Positions 26,275 through 34,383 of a stretch of DNA of 64,000 nt are shown here, one piece after another (within the stretch, counting starts at the first letter, position 1; every line of letters starts with the position of its first letter). The DNA is from CAVYXK01 sp963708245 (GTDB taxonomy: Bacteria; Pseudomonadota; Alphaproteobacteria; Acetobacterales; Acetobacteraceae): contig OY970201.1 of the NCBI GenBank assembly GCA_963708245.1, forward strand, positions 8,184,001 to 8,248,000, written 5' to 3'. The translations under genes were made by a program, and so were the position numbers. The notes beneath the pieces were generated by a model. It saw nothing but the letters and a program-made list of their open reading frames with translations, made no database searches and was not told the DNA's origin.

Positions 26275-27213
26275 CTAGACCCCAAGCCGCCGGCGTAGCT
26301 CCGCGGCGGCTTCCGGCGTGTCGTTCAACGGTGCGACGGGCCATGTCTCGAGCCGGCCGGCAAATCGGCGGATTCGGCGCTCGGCGAGCAGCGGCTCGAG
26401 AAACAGACTGTTGCGCCGCGAACGGCCGGGCAGGGCGGCTACCATGACTGGGGCCTTTGTGGCCACTGCCTCGGAGATCATCGAGACGCTGTCGCTGGTC
26501 ACCAGGATCGCGTCGGCCAGCGCCAGCATGGCGAAATAAGGATTGTCGCCAACACCGTCCCAGATCCAGGCGCCGAGTGGAGCAAGCGCATCGCGCAGCA
26601 CACGGGCCGCCGCCGGATCAGTGCGGCGGGAACTGGTCAGCACCAAGCCAGCGCCGTCGCGCCGCATCATCTCCGCGAGATCGCCGGCGAGCCGAGCTGC
26701 GACCGCGCGGTTGAGTCGCAGGCGGCCGTTGCTGCCGCCGACGAGCACCGCGACCAGTGGACGCGGCAGGGGGGCAAAGGCGTCGCGCCAATCCTGACAA
26801 GCGGCGGCCAGACGCGCGGGCGTGACCCGGTGCAGGGCGGTGCGGGTGACCACCACGTTCGGGCCGGTCAGCTCGTCGTGGCGGTTGACGACGATCAGGT
26901 CGAACCGGTTCGGTGCCATGCGGGGATGTTGGACCTGCACAGCGGCCGGGCCGCGAGGGCGGAGCGCGGCCCCGACGGCCGCCGCCACGCCGCCGCACCC
27001 GATGACCACGGCGGGCAAAGGTGGCCGCACCGCCTCGGGGACCGCGGCGAGCGGTGCCGGCCAGGCCGCCGCCGGCAGGAAGCGCCACGGCGCGCTCGGT
27101 TGCAGCACCCGCAGCTCAGGCGACAGGCCGGCGGCTTCGGCTAAGCCGAGCGCTTGCGCTTGCAATCCGGCATAGGGCTCGCTGATGACCCAGGACGAAG
27201 CGATTGTGCTCAC
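26275..27213 (-). CDS. ELM1 family protein (DUF1022; mitochondrial-fission ELM1-like)
   Basis: A 312-residue protein with the layout of bacterial homologues of plant ELM1: an N-terminal SWVISEPYAGLQAQALGLAE, the mid-segment RFDLIVVNRHDELTGPNVVV followed by RTALHRVTP, VAVLVGGSNG, and LADAILVTSDSVSMISEAVA, which look like a GT-B type glycosyltransferase-like fold. Function in bacteria is not established. The start is a GTG at 27213 overlapping the enoyl-CoA hydratase stop (GTGA), so the hydratase, ELM1 and 625-residue genes form one coupled operon. Confidence 0.82.
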   Translation of the reverse strand: MSTIASSWVISEPYAGLQAQALGLAEAAGLSPELRVLQPSAPWRFLPAAAWPAPLAAVPEAVRPPLPAVVIGCGGVAAAVGAALRPRGPAAVQVQHPRMAPNRFDLIVVNRHDELTGPNVVVTRTALHRVTPARLAAACQDWRDAFAPLPRPLVAVLVGGSNGRLRLNRAVAARLAGDLAEMMRRDGAGLVLTSSRRTDPAAARVLRDALAPLGAWIWDGVGDNPYFAMLALADAILVTSDSVSMISEAVATKAPVMVAALPGRSRRNSLFLEPLLAERRIRRFAGRLETWPVAPLNDTPEAAAELRRRLGV

Positions 27214-27944
27214 CGGCCGCGGAAGGCGGGCTTTCGCTTTTCCTTATAGGCGCGGATGCCCTCCTGCATGTCCTCGCTGACGCGCACCCTGGCGATGGCT
27301 TGGCTGGTTGCCACCATCCGCTCGATCGGTCCCACCGGCAGGATCTCGTTCGCCAGCCGCTTCAGCGTGCCCAGCACCAGCGGCGCGTGATCGAGCAGCT
27401 CCTCGGCCATGCGCAGCGCTTCCGCTTCGTGCTGGCCGTCGGGCACCAGCCGGTTGGCGAACCCGACGTCATAGGCGCGCTGTGCCGAAATCCTGCTACC
27501 CAGCAGCATCATCTCCATCGCCAGGTGGTGGGGCATGCGGGTCACCAGCGAGCTGATCATCCCGCCAGTCGTGCCGAGCTTCGCCTCCGGGTAGTAGAAC
27601 ACCGTGCTTTCGGCGGCGACCAGCAGGTCGCACATCATCACCAGCACCACGCCGCCACCGACGCACCAGCCGGAGGTGGCTGATATCACCGGCTTGTCGG
27701 TGGTGAACCCGACACCGGGGATACAGCGCCACAGCTCGGGCAGGTCGTTCACGTCGGCCCCGGCGGTGAAGGCACGTTCGCCGGCGGCGCTGATGATGGC
27801 GACGCGTTGGTCGGAAGCGTCGAATGCGCGGAACGCGGCCTGCAGCTCCGCCGCGACGGCGCTGGAGATAGCGTTCAGCTTATCCGGACGGTTGATCCGA
27901 ATCAGCGAGACCAGCCCGCGCTGTTCCACCGTCACCACGCCCAT
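27210..27944 (-). CDS. Enoyl-CoA hydratase/isomerase family protein
   Basis: A 244-residue crotonase-fold protein. INRPDKLNAISSAVAAEL is the N-terminal signature, ERAFTAGADVNDL gives the first oxyanion-hole region, and SGWCVGGGVVLVMMCDLLVAA the second with its glycine pair. PEAKLGTTGGMISSL stands where the catalytic glutamates usually sit (a single Glu is visible), so hydratase versus isomerase or another crotonase activity is open. The ATG at 27944 has GAGGG 5 bases upstream. A GTG two codons earlier also fits. Confidence 0.88.
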   Translation of the reverse strand: MGVVTVEQRGLVSLIRINRPDKLNAISSAVAAELQAAFRAFDASDQRVAIISAAGERAFTAGADVNDLPELWRCIPGVGFTTDKPVISATSGWCVGGGVVLVMMCDLLVAAESTVFYYPEAKLGTTGGMISSLVTRMPHHLAMEMMLLGSRISAQRAYDVGFANRLVPDGQHEAEALRMAEELLDHAPLVLGTLKRLANEILPVGPIERMVATSQAIARVRVSEDMQEGIRAYKEKRKPAFRGR

Positions 27945-27953
27945 CGTCACCCT

Positions 27954-29335
27954 CTACGGCTCGCCCAGGAACGCCTTCACGTGCGCCGCCACGGACTCGG
28001 CCGTAGCGGCGAGCTCGGCATGCACCGGAACGGGCGCGGCGGCAATCCGCCGACGGTGGGTGTCGAGATCGGCGTTCTTCGTCGGCAGGTGCGCGGCGGC
28101 GACCGCCAAGCTGGTTTGCAGATCGTTGGGCGGGCGCGCCCGGGCCGCAACCAGCGCCGCCGCCGAGGTCGGCGGCTTGGGGGCAGCGATGAGCTCCGAC
28201 CCGTCGTTCAAGACGCCGTCATCCAATACCGAAATGAGGTCGGGTGCGGCGGCATCGTGAGTGGTCCAAGCGTAAAGCGGCGGCGCAACGTAGCGATGAT
28301 CGAGGTGTGGTCGAACGGCACCGCGCTGCTCGGCCGGACGATGCTGCCCGCCTTTATGTGCGGCGAGACGATGACGGCGGGTACGCGCACACCGAGCCGG
28401 TCGAAGGCGAACCCGTCTGGATAAGGTCCGCCGGGCGGCGTGGCCGCGGGCGGCAGCACATGGTCGTAGCAGCCGCCGTGCTCGTCGTACGTGATCAACA
28501 GCAGGGTCTGCCGCCAATGCGGCCCGCCTCGGACCGCGTTGTACACCGAGGCGATGAGCTGCTCGCCGTAGCCGATGGCGTGCGGCGGGTGTTGATCGTC
28601 GGGGAAAGTGCCGAGCAGAACGTCGGTGAAATAACGCGGTTCAATGAAGCTGTAGGCTGGGAGATTACCCTTTGCCGCGTCGGCCACAAACTGCTCGAAG
28701 CGGCAGAAATGCCGCGGCGCATCGTGCCAGATCGTCGACAGGGTCGCGGCTTGCGGAATGTCGTGGAAATAGACGCGCCAGTTCTGACCGGCCTTTTCCA
28801 GCAGGTTGAACACGGTCGGCATCTCGTAGGGGAAATGTGTCGGCGAGTTGTTCACCCAACCGCCGGCAGTGCCGCAATGGGCGAAGAACCGGTTCGGCCA
28901 GGTCTGGCACGGGGCGGAGGCGAACCAGCGGTCGCTGACGCCGAACGCCGTCGCCAGTTCGCTAAGAACTGGCACCTGACCCGGGGTGAAGTAGTGCATG
29001 ACCGCACGAGGGTCGTACGGAGCGTCGGCCGGCGGCCGGCGCACGTAGTTATCGACGAAACCTCCCATTGGCGCGTCCTGGTGCAGCCCATAAAGCTGCA
29101 CCGCGATGTCGGTGAATTTCTCACCCGGATCGGGGTCGGGGATCGTGGCGATGGCCGGGTTCATGCCTGGGTCGTTCCACACCGGCACCGGCTGCTCGCC
29201 GTCGGCGCGATGCCAGACGTTGCTCTCGTTGCCGGTAAGACCATCGAATCCAGGCGTGGCATCGTGCAGCTTGCCAAGCATGCTGTCGAACGAGCGGTTC
29301 TCCAGCATCAGCACCACGACGTGCTCGAGATCCAT
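27954..29335 (-). pseudogene. Phospholipase C/acid phosphatase family (PF04185-like), frameshifted
   Basis: The N-terminal 340 or so residues read well: LEHVVVLMLENRSFDSMLG, NYVRRPPADAPYDPRAVMHY, WPNRFFAHCGTAGG, ITYDEHGGCYDHVLPP, HTSIIATLRRRFTLG. These are landmarks of bacterial phospholipase C-type phosphoesterases. The frame then runs to a stop at 28208. The family-like continuation THDAAAPDLISVLDDGVLN, down to KAFLGEP, lies in another frame that ends at 27954. The switch falls around 28255-28270 and one added base (for example in the CC of GGACC) would join the two. No signal peptide is visible. It is either a recent pseudogene or a sequencing error. Confidence 0.8.
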
Positions 29336-29373
29336 GCTTCTCTTCCCCGACCGCTATCGGCCGGCGCGCGGCG

Positions 29374-30588
29374 TCAGCTCTGCGTGCCCTCGATCACCTC
29401 GCCGAAGCGCACCCAGGTCTTGCCGTCCCACCTGACGAGCTGCATCGCCCGGATCGGATGGTAGTTGGTAGGGCTGGTGTTGATCTTGATCCCCGGCAGC
29501 AGCACGGGGTCCTCCATGTCCTTGATGTTGGTCGCCTGCTTCATCACGTTCTCACGCGAGAAGTCGCCGTTGCACTGCTCAAGCACCTTCCACATCGTAT
29601 AACTGGTGCCATAGCCGGCGATATAGCCGCCATCGGTGATGTCGGCGTCGGGCAAGTACTTCGCCATGAACTGCTTGAAGCCCTGCATGCCAGGATCGCT
29701 GTCCCAGGCCGGGTCCGCCGAGTCCTTGACATATTGCGTGCTGAGCATGCCGATTGCTTTCTCGGGTCCGGCCGGACGGATCACCGCGCCGACCGAGATC
29801 GCGACGTTGGTCATGAAGAACATCGGCTTCCAGTTGAGGTCGTACACCTTGCGGATCGCCTGGGCGGCGAATTTCGGGGTGGCGACCACCAGCAGCACGT
29901 CAGCGCCGGAGGATTGCAGCTCGGCGATCTGGGAATCGACGGTGGGGTCGGTCACCTCATAGGTGATCGACTTCACCACGTGCTTATCCCAGTCCTGGCC
30001 CAGAATGTCCCTGACGCCGATCGGGTAGTCCTTTCCGAAATCGTCGTTCTGATAAAGAATTCCCAGTTTGGCGTCGGGTTTCTGCTTGAGCATGTACTTG
30101 GTGTAGATTTGCGCCTCGGTCCGGTAGCTGGGCTGCCAGCCGATGGTCCACGGATATTCCTTGTAATTGCCCCACTTGTCGGCGCCGGTGGCGACGAAGA
30201 GCTGCGGCACCTTGTGCTGGTTGAGGTATCGCTCGATCGCCGAGTTGGTGGGGGTGCCGAGGGTGTGGAACAGGAAATCGACCTCATCCTGCTCGACGAG
30301 CCGGCGAACCTGCTCGACGGTCTTGGGCGGGCTGTAGCCGTCGTCGTAGGAGAGGAAGTCAATCTTTCGGCCACCGACGCCACCCTGGTCGTTGACCCAT
30401 TTGAAGAACGCGCTATCGGCCTTGCCGACGCTGGCATAGGCCGAGGCCGGGCCGCTATAGGGCATGGTGTTGCCGATCTTGAGCGTGGTCGCGGTCACGC
30501 CCGGCGTGGCCGCCGCGCGGGCGTGCGGGCCAGCCGAGGCGGCGACCGCCGCGATGCTGCCGGTGAGGGCCGTTCGTCTGCTGATCAT
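29374..30588 (-). CDS. ABC transporter substrate-binding protein, branched-chain amino-acid type
   Basis: A 404-residue periplasmic binding protein of the Leu/Ile/Val-binding (type I) family. It begins with a twin-arginine-like signal (MISRRTALTGSIAAVAASAG, cleavage-like ARA). TLKIGNTMPYSGPASAYASVG is the typical mature start, followed by VNDQGGVGGRKIDFLSYDD and YQNDDFGKDYPIGV. The ligand is unknown. No permease or ATPase genes are adjacent, so it is an orphan receptor here. The ATG at 30588 is preferred over one 10 codons upstream because the signal starts there. Confidence 0.9.
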   Translation of the reverse strand: MISRRTALTGSIAAVAASAGPHARAAATPGVTATTLKIGNTMPYSGPASAYASVGKADSAFFKWVNDQGGVGGRKIDFLSYDDGYSPPKTVEQVRRLVEQDEVDFLFHTLGTPTNSAIERYLNQHKVPQLFVATGADKWGNYKEYPWTIGWQPSYRTEAQIYTKYMLKQKPDAKLGILYQNDDFGKDYPIGVRDILGQDWDKHVVKSITYEVTDPTVDSQIAELQSSGADVLLVVATPKFAAQAIRKVYDLNWKPMFFMTNVAISVGAVIRPAGPEKAIGMLSTQYVKDSADPAWDSDPGMQGFKQFMAKYLPDADITDGGYIAGYGTSYTMWKVLEQCNGDFSRENVMKQATNIKDMEDPVLLPGIKINTSPTNYHPIRAMQLVRWDGKTWVRFGEVIEGTQS

Positions 30589-30723
30589 CCCGCCGTTCCT
30601 TTCCTGGTCTGGCGCCACCCGGCGGCTCGGGCCGAGGCGGCGCGCAAGTCTGACCCGGTTTGGCCGGCATGCTCAAGCGGGGGTTGTCGGGCGGGGGCCG
30701 GGGCGCTACATCGCGCCCGTGCG

Positions 30724-30800
30724 GCGCCCGTAGCTCAATTGGATAGAGCACCAGACTACGGATCTGGGGGTTAGGAGTTCGAATCTTCTCGGGCGCGCCA
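30724..30800 (+). tRNA. tRNA-Arg (anticodon ACG)
   Basis: A 77-nt cloverleaf. The acceptor stem is GCGCCCG (30724-30730) with CGGGCGC (30790-30796), the discriminator is G and an encoded CCA ends at 30800. The D arm reads TAGCTCAATTGGATAGAGCA, the anticodon stem-loop CCAGA-CTACGGA-TCTGG gives anticodon ACG, and the T arm carries TTCGAAT. It stands alone with no neighbouring tRNA. It is followed by a decayed small HTH gene, a common sign of past integration at a tRNA. Confidence 0.95.
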
Positions 30801-30996
30801 GTGTAAGCCATTGAAGGCGCTAACACTTTCGCGGGTTGCGGTGGATTGCCCGTCTGTCGCGATGCGCCCTCTGCGGACAATATGCGGACATAAGGGTGGA
30901 AAAGCCGGCTGGGCGGCCCGCAACGTGATATAGCGCTTGCGTGCGCCGAACTTTTTGATCCAGTCCCGCTGCCGACTATCGAAAAGGAGTCGGCAC

Positions 30997-31187
30997 ATGC
31001 CGCGATCCCGCCCGCGCCGCACTGACGCCAGCCCCACTGTCCCCGACCTACCGCCGGACCTCGCGTCGCTGCTCGCCACCCTACCGCCTCGGGTAGATCG
31101 CCGCACCGCAGCGGAGATCGTCACGCGCCACTGCTACCGCGTCTCTCGCGCTCCCTCGAAAGGTGGCCGGTGCCTGTCCGTGTCTAA
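30997..31187 (+). pseudogene. Small HTH (excisionase/AlpA-like) protein, frameshifted
   Basis: GAAAAGGAG precedes the ATG at 30997. The product reads LPPDLASLLATLPPRVDRRT, then AAEIVTRHCYRVS, which fits a small helix-turn-helix excisionase-like domain. After YRVS the frame is lost. The continuation RSLERWPVPVRV, ending at TAA 31185-31187, is in another frame, and one extra C near 31146 (TCTCCGCGC) would give YRVSPRSLERW. The original frame runs on into the downstream binding-protein gene, but that fusion is not credible. Together with the tRNA 197 bp upstream it suggests the trace of an integrated element. Confidence 0.5.
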
Positions 31188-31269
31188 CAGGACGCGCCAC
31201 CGGCGATGTTGGACGCCATGGTCCCGGATGGCGCATAATCGACCCATAAACGATAACGGGAGGGGGATA

Positions 31270-32868
31270 ATGACATCGAACAGACTGGCCGCCATGATAG
31301 CCGGTGCCGCGCTCAGCGCGATGCTTGCCGTCTCGGCGACCGCCAAAACGCTCGTTTATTGCTCGGAAGGAAGCCCCGAAGGCTTCACCCCGGCGTTTTA
31401 CACCTCCGGCACCACGTTCGACGCGACGTCCCTCCAGCTCTACAACCGCCTGGTCGAATTCAGGCGTGGCACCGTCGACCCGGTGCCCGGTCTGGCCGAG
31501 TCCTGGGATGTCACCGAAGACGGCCTGACCTACACATTCCATCTGCGCCACAACGTGAAGTTCCATACCACACCCTGGTTCACCCCGACGCGTGATTTCA
31601 ACGCCGACGATGTGCTGTTCAGCTTCAACCGTCAGTGGAAGCAGGACGATCCGTGGCGCAAGGTTTCCGGCAGCAACTTTCCCTATTTCAACGACATGAG
31701 TTTTCCGCAAATCCTGAAATCCATCACCAAGGCCGACGACTACACCGTCGTCTTCACGCTCAACCGCCCCGAGGCGCCGTTTATCTCCGAAGTTGGAATG
31801 GATTTCGCCTCCATCCAGTCCGCTGAATATGCCGACAAGATGATGAAGGCCGGCACGCCCGAAAAATTCGACCAGCTCCCGGTCGGTACCGGCCCTTTCG
31901 TGTTCGTGAATTACCAGCCGGACGCGATCATCCGCTATACCGCCAATCCCAGCTACTGGAACGGGCGCCCAAAGATCGACAATCTGGTATTCGCGATCAC
32001 CCTCAATCCGTCGGTTCGTTTCGCGAAGCTGAAAGCCGATGAGTGCCAGATCATCGCCTTCCCGAATCCCGCCGACCTCCCAGCCATGAAGGCAGATCCC
32101 AACCTGAAGGTGCTCAGCGGCGCCGCGCTGAACATCGGCTACTGGGCGTTCAATACGGAAAAAAAGCCGTTCGATGACGTACGGGTGCGCCGCGCGATGG
32201 CGATGGCGATCGACAAAAAGGCGATTCTTAACTCGGTCTTCCTTGGCACCGGCGTAAACGCAGTAAACCTGATTCCGCCCAATCTCTGGTCCTACAACAA
32301 GGACGTGAAGGATTATCCGTACGACCCGGATGCAGCGAAGAAACTGCTCGCCGATGCCGGCTATCCCAACGGCTTCTCCACCGACATTTGGGCGATGCCG
32401 GTACAGCGCCCTTACAACCCCAATGCCAAGCGCATGGCCGAATCCATCCAGGCCGATCTGGCGAAGATCGGCGTCAACGCGCGGATCGTCACCTACGAAT
32501 GGGGAGAGTATCTGAAACGCGTACGGCAAGGCGATCATCAGACGGTGCTGCTAGGCTGGAGCGCCGATATCGGCGACCCCGATAATTTCTTCTACGTGCT
32601 GCTAAGCTGCGCGGCGGCAAAGAACGGATCAGCAAGCCGCTGGTGCAACAAGGATTACGATGATCTCGTCACCCAGGCCAAGCAGCTCACCACGCGCTCG
32701 CAACGAACCCCGTTGTATGAGAAAGCCCAGGTGATCATGAAGCAGGAAGTACCCTTGGTGACCATCGCGCATTCCGTGGTCAGCGTGCCGATGCGCAAGA
32801 ACGTGGTCGGCTTCCAGCTCAGCCCGCTCGGCTCACCGCACTATTTCGACCAGGTGGATTTGCAATAG
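31270..32868 (+). CDS. ABC transporter substrate-binding protein, family 5 (DppA-like)
   Basis: A 532-residue periplasmic binding protein. GGGAGGGGG precedes the ATG at 31270. The signal peptide is MTSNRLAAMIAGAALSAMLA ending SATA, and the mature N-terminus KTLVYCSEGSPEGFTPAFY is characteristic of DppA/dipeptide-binding proteins. LAESWDVTEDGLTYTFHLRH, QLPVGTGPFVFVNYQ and DDVRVRRAMAMAIDK follow the SBP_bac_5 pattern. The likely ligand is a dipeptide or haem-like peptide. No permease genes lie beside it, so it may use the importer at 1277-5122 or one elsewhere. Confidence 0.92.
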   Translation: MTSNRLAAMIAGAALSAMLAVSATAKTLVYCSEGSPEGFTPAFYTSGTTFDATSLQLYNRLVEFRRGTVDPVPGLAESWDVTEDGLTYTFHLRHNVKFHTTPWFTPTRDFNADDVLFSFNRQWKQDDPWRKVSGSNFPYFNDMSFPQILKSITKADDYTVVFTLNRPEAPFISEVGMDFASIQSAEYADKMMKAGTPEKFDQLPVGTGPFVFVNYQPDAIIRYTANPSYWNGRPKIDNLVFAITLNPSVRFAKLKADECQIIAFPNPADLPAMKADPNLKVLSGAALNIGYWAFNTEKKPFDDVRVRRAMAMAIDKKAILNSVFLGTGVNAVNLIPPNLWSYNKDVKDYPYDPDAAKKLLADAGYPNGFSTDIWAMPVQRPYNPNAKRMAESIQADLAKIGVNARIVTYEWGEYLKRVRQGDHQTVLLGWSADIGDPDNFFYVLLSCAAAKNGSASRWCNKDYDDLVTQAKQLTTRSQRTPLYEKAQVIMKQEVPLVTIAHSVVSVPMRKNVVGFQLSPLGSPHYFDQVDLQ

Positions 32869-33758
32869 CGGTCCGGACGCCGAACACCTCTCCGTTCATC
32901 ACCGAGAGCTGCGCACTCCTGAGAAAGTCCTCGTACTCCCGCGCCATCCCTGGAGCATGCTTTGCCGTTGCGCTATCGGGGCACTTTAGACGGTGGTTGG
33001 GAGCCATTCATTGCCCAAACCAAGCTCTCTGGCGGCTGGCGTGGGCTGGGTCTGTGCCCTTGTCCCGTGATTGAGCGCGCCGACGGTCGTCGTAGCTCGA
33101 GTGTCACCACCCCGATGAGGTTCCCCGTGGCCACGCTTCCCGTCGCACCCTGCTGACGTGAACGGGCAGACGGTGATCGAGCACTGGGTGATCCACGGCG
33201 CCGGCAATTCCGCATCGGCGGCCTTCGCTACGGAGATCTCGAGGCCCCAGACGTTCACAGGCGCCTGCATCAGCCCAAGCCGAAGCGCGCTCTGCAGCTC
33301 CCAGTGTGACGTTGCGGAAGGCCAAGCAAAACGTCGGGGCTTGCGCTGCCCGCACGCTCGGCGTCGACACCAACGTTGTCTCGGGACACGCGCACGACCG
33401 GGGCCAGGCCCGCCTGAGCGACTGTATGCCCAGACTGACATCGCGGGCCTGTCCCCGAAGATCGACGCGTCCCCGAAACTGCAGCGGGACACTTGATGGC
33501 GGCGAGGTGCGCGGCGCGTACCAACGGTATCGGTTTGGCGATGGACATCGCTACCCAACTCGACCACAAGTTCGCTTTCCCGCGTCGCGAACACCGCAGC
33601 CTGACCGTCAAGCCCGATCCGCTCCTGCCGGAGCAAATTGGACCGCGTCAGCACAGGGGGCGAGGGTGCGGAAACTGTCGCCGATCATTGCATGCGAGCG
33701 GCTACCGTGCGTTCTCGCGCGCTTGGGCCTTCCGCTCCCTGTCGGGAAGCCGTCGGAG
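32869..33758. other. 890-bp stretch without an intact gene
   Basis: No reading frame here has a convincing start and family match. Several short overlapping frames exist on both strands but look like chance frames in GC-rich DNA. The only recognisable piece is the PHB-depolymerase-like remnant listed separately. The stretch lies between the second binding-protein gene and the ClpP-like gene, close to the broken HTH gene and tRNA-Arg, and looks like decayed accessory DNA. Confidence 0.6.
33126..33270 (+). pseudogene. C-terminal remnant of a PHB-depolymerase-like esterase
   Basis: Around 33155-33205 one frame reads DVNGQTVIEHWVIHGAG, strongly like the segment before the catalytic His of PHB-depolymerase-family (LpqC-like) esterases, whose usual sequence continues GHAWSGG. 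Upstream, RGHASRRTLL lies in a different frame, joined by one missing base at 33154-33156. Downstream, GGLRYGDLEAPDVH in yet another frame recalls the SGGS...YTDP..PDAS end of that family. Only about 145 bp are recognisable and the catalytic Ser region is absent, so it is a fragment. Confidence 0.45.
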
Positions 33759-34265
33759 CTACAGATCCGTCACGCTCATGATGACCCGATCAACCATGCC
33801 ATAGGCGACCGCCTCCTCAGTGTTCATCCAATAGTTGCGGTCGGTGTCGCGCTCAACCTTCTCGTAAGGCTGTCCCGTCTCGCGGGCGATGATGCGGTTG
33901 ATGCGCTCGCGCATCTTGATGATTTCACGGGCCTCGATGTCGATGTCTGTCGCCGGGCCGCGAACCCCACCCATCGGCTGGTGCAGCAGAAAGCGAGTGT
34001 TGGGCAGGCAGAACCGTCGCTCCTTGACGCCTGCCAGGAAGATGAGTGCCCCGGCGCTTGCCACCCAACCGGTCCCTATGACCCGCACCGGAGCAGCGGC
34101 GTCGACGAAGCGGATCATGTCGTGGATGGTGTCGCCACTCTCGACGTGCCCGCCAGGCGAGTTGACATAGACATCGATCGGCTTGTCGGAGTCACCAGCC
34201 AGGGCCAGCAGCCGGCCGGTGACGTCACGCGCTACTTTGTCAGTGATCGCGCCGAACACCAGCAC
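33759..34265 (-). CDS. ClpP-like (ATP-dependent Clp protease proteolytic subunit family) serine protease
   Basis: The 168 residues shown cover the ClpP fold. PIDVYVNSPGGHVESGDTIH is the oxyanion-loop region, GWVASAGALIFLAG carries the nucleophile Ser and FLLHQPMGG the catalytic His. RDTDRNYWMNTEEAVAYGMV is the C-terminal signature. The frame is open upstream of the GTG at 34265 and encodes SSPVNELESRLFNQRK, which fits the expected N-terminus. No in-frame ATG exists there. One extra base in the GGGG at 34371-34374 would connect it to an ATG at 34381, just 2 bp after the HD gene stop. It is probably not the housekeeping ClpP. Confidence 0.8.
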   Translation of the reverse strand: MLVFGAITDKVARDVTGRLLALAGDSDKPIDVYVNSPGGHVESGDTIHDMIRFVDAAAPVRVIGTGWVASAGALIFLAGVKERRFCLPNTRFLLHQPMGGVRGPATDIDIEAREIIKMRERINRIIARETGQPYEKVERDTDRNYWMNTEEAVAYGMVDRVIMSVTDL

Positions 34266-34383
34266 CTTGCGCTGGTTAAAAAGCCGGCTCTCGAGTTCGT
34301 TGACGGGTGACGACAGCGTCCTGTTGTCGCCCGGCTCTTGAGGTTCTGGGCCTCCTGGCTCCGGAACCTCGGGGTCATCATCG

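Noticed and set aside
30937..32868. Apparent 643-residue protein spanning the HTH region and the binding protein
   Set aside because: The second binding protein has its own strong ribosome-binding site and signal peptide at 31270. The upstream part is the frameshifted HTH gene that happens to stay open.
32986..33654. 222-residue minus-strand frame in the decayed gap
   Set aside because: No recognisable motif, no ribosome-binding site, high Arg content, and it overlaps the PHB-depolymerase-like remnant on the other strand.
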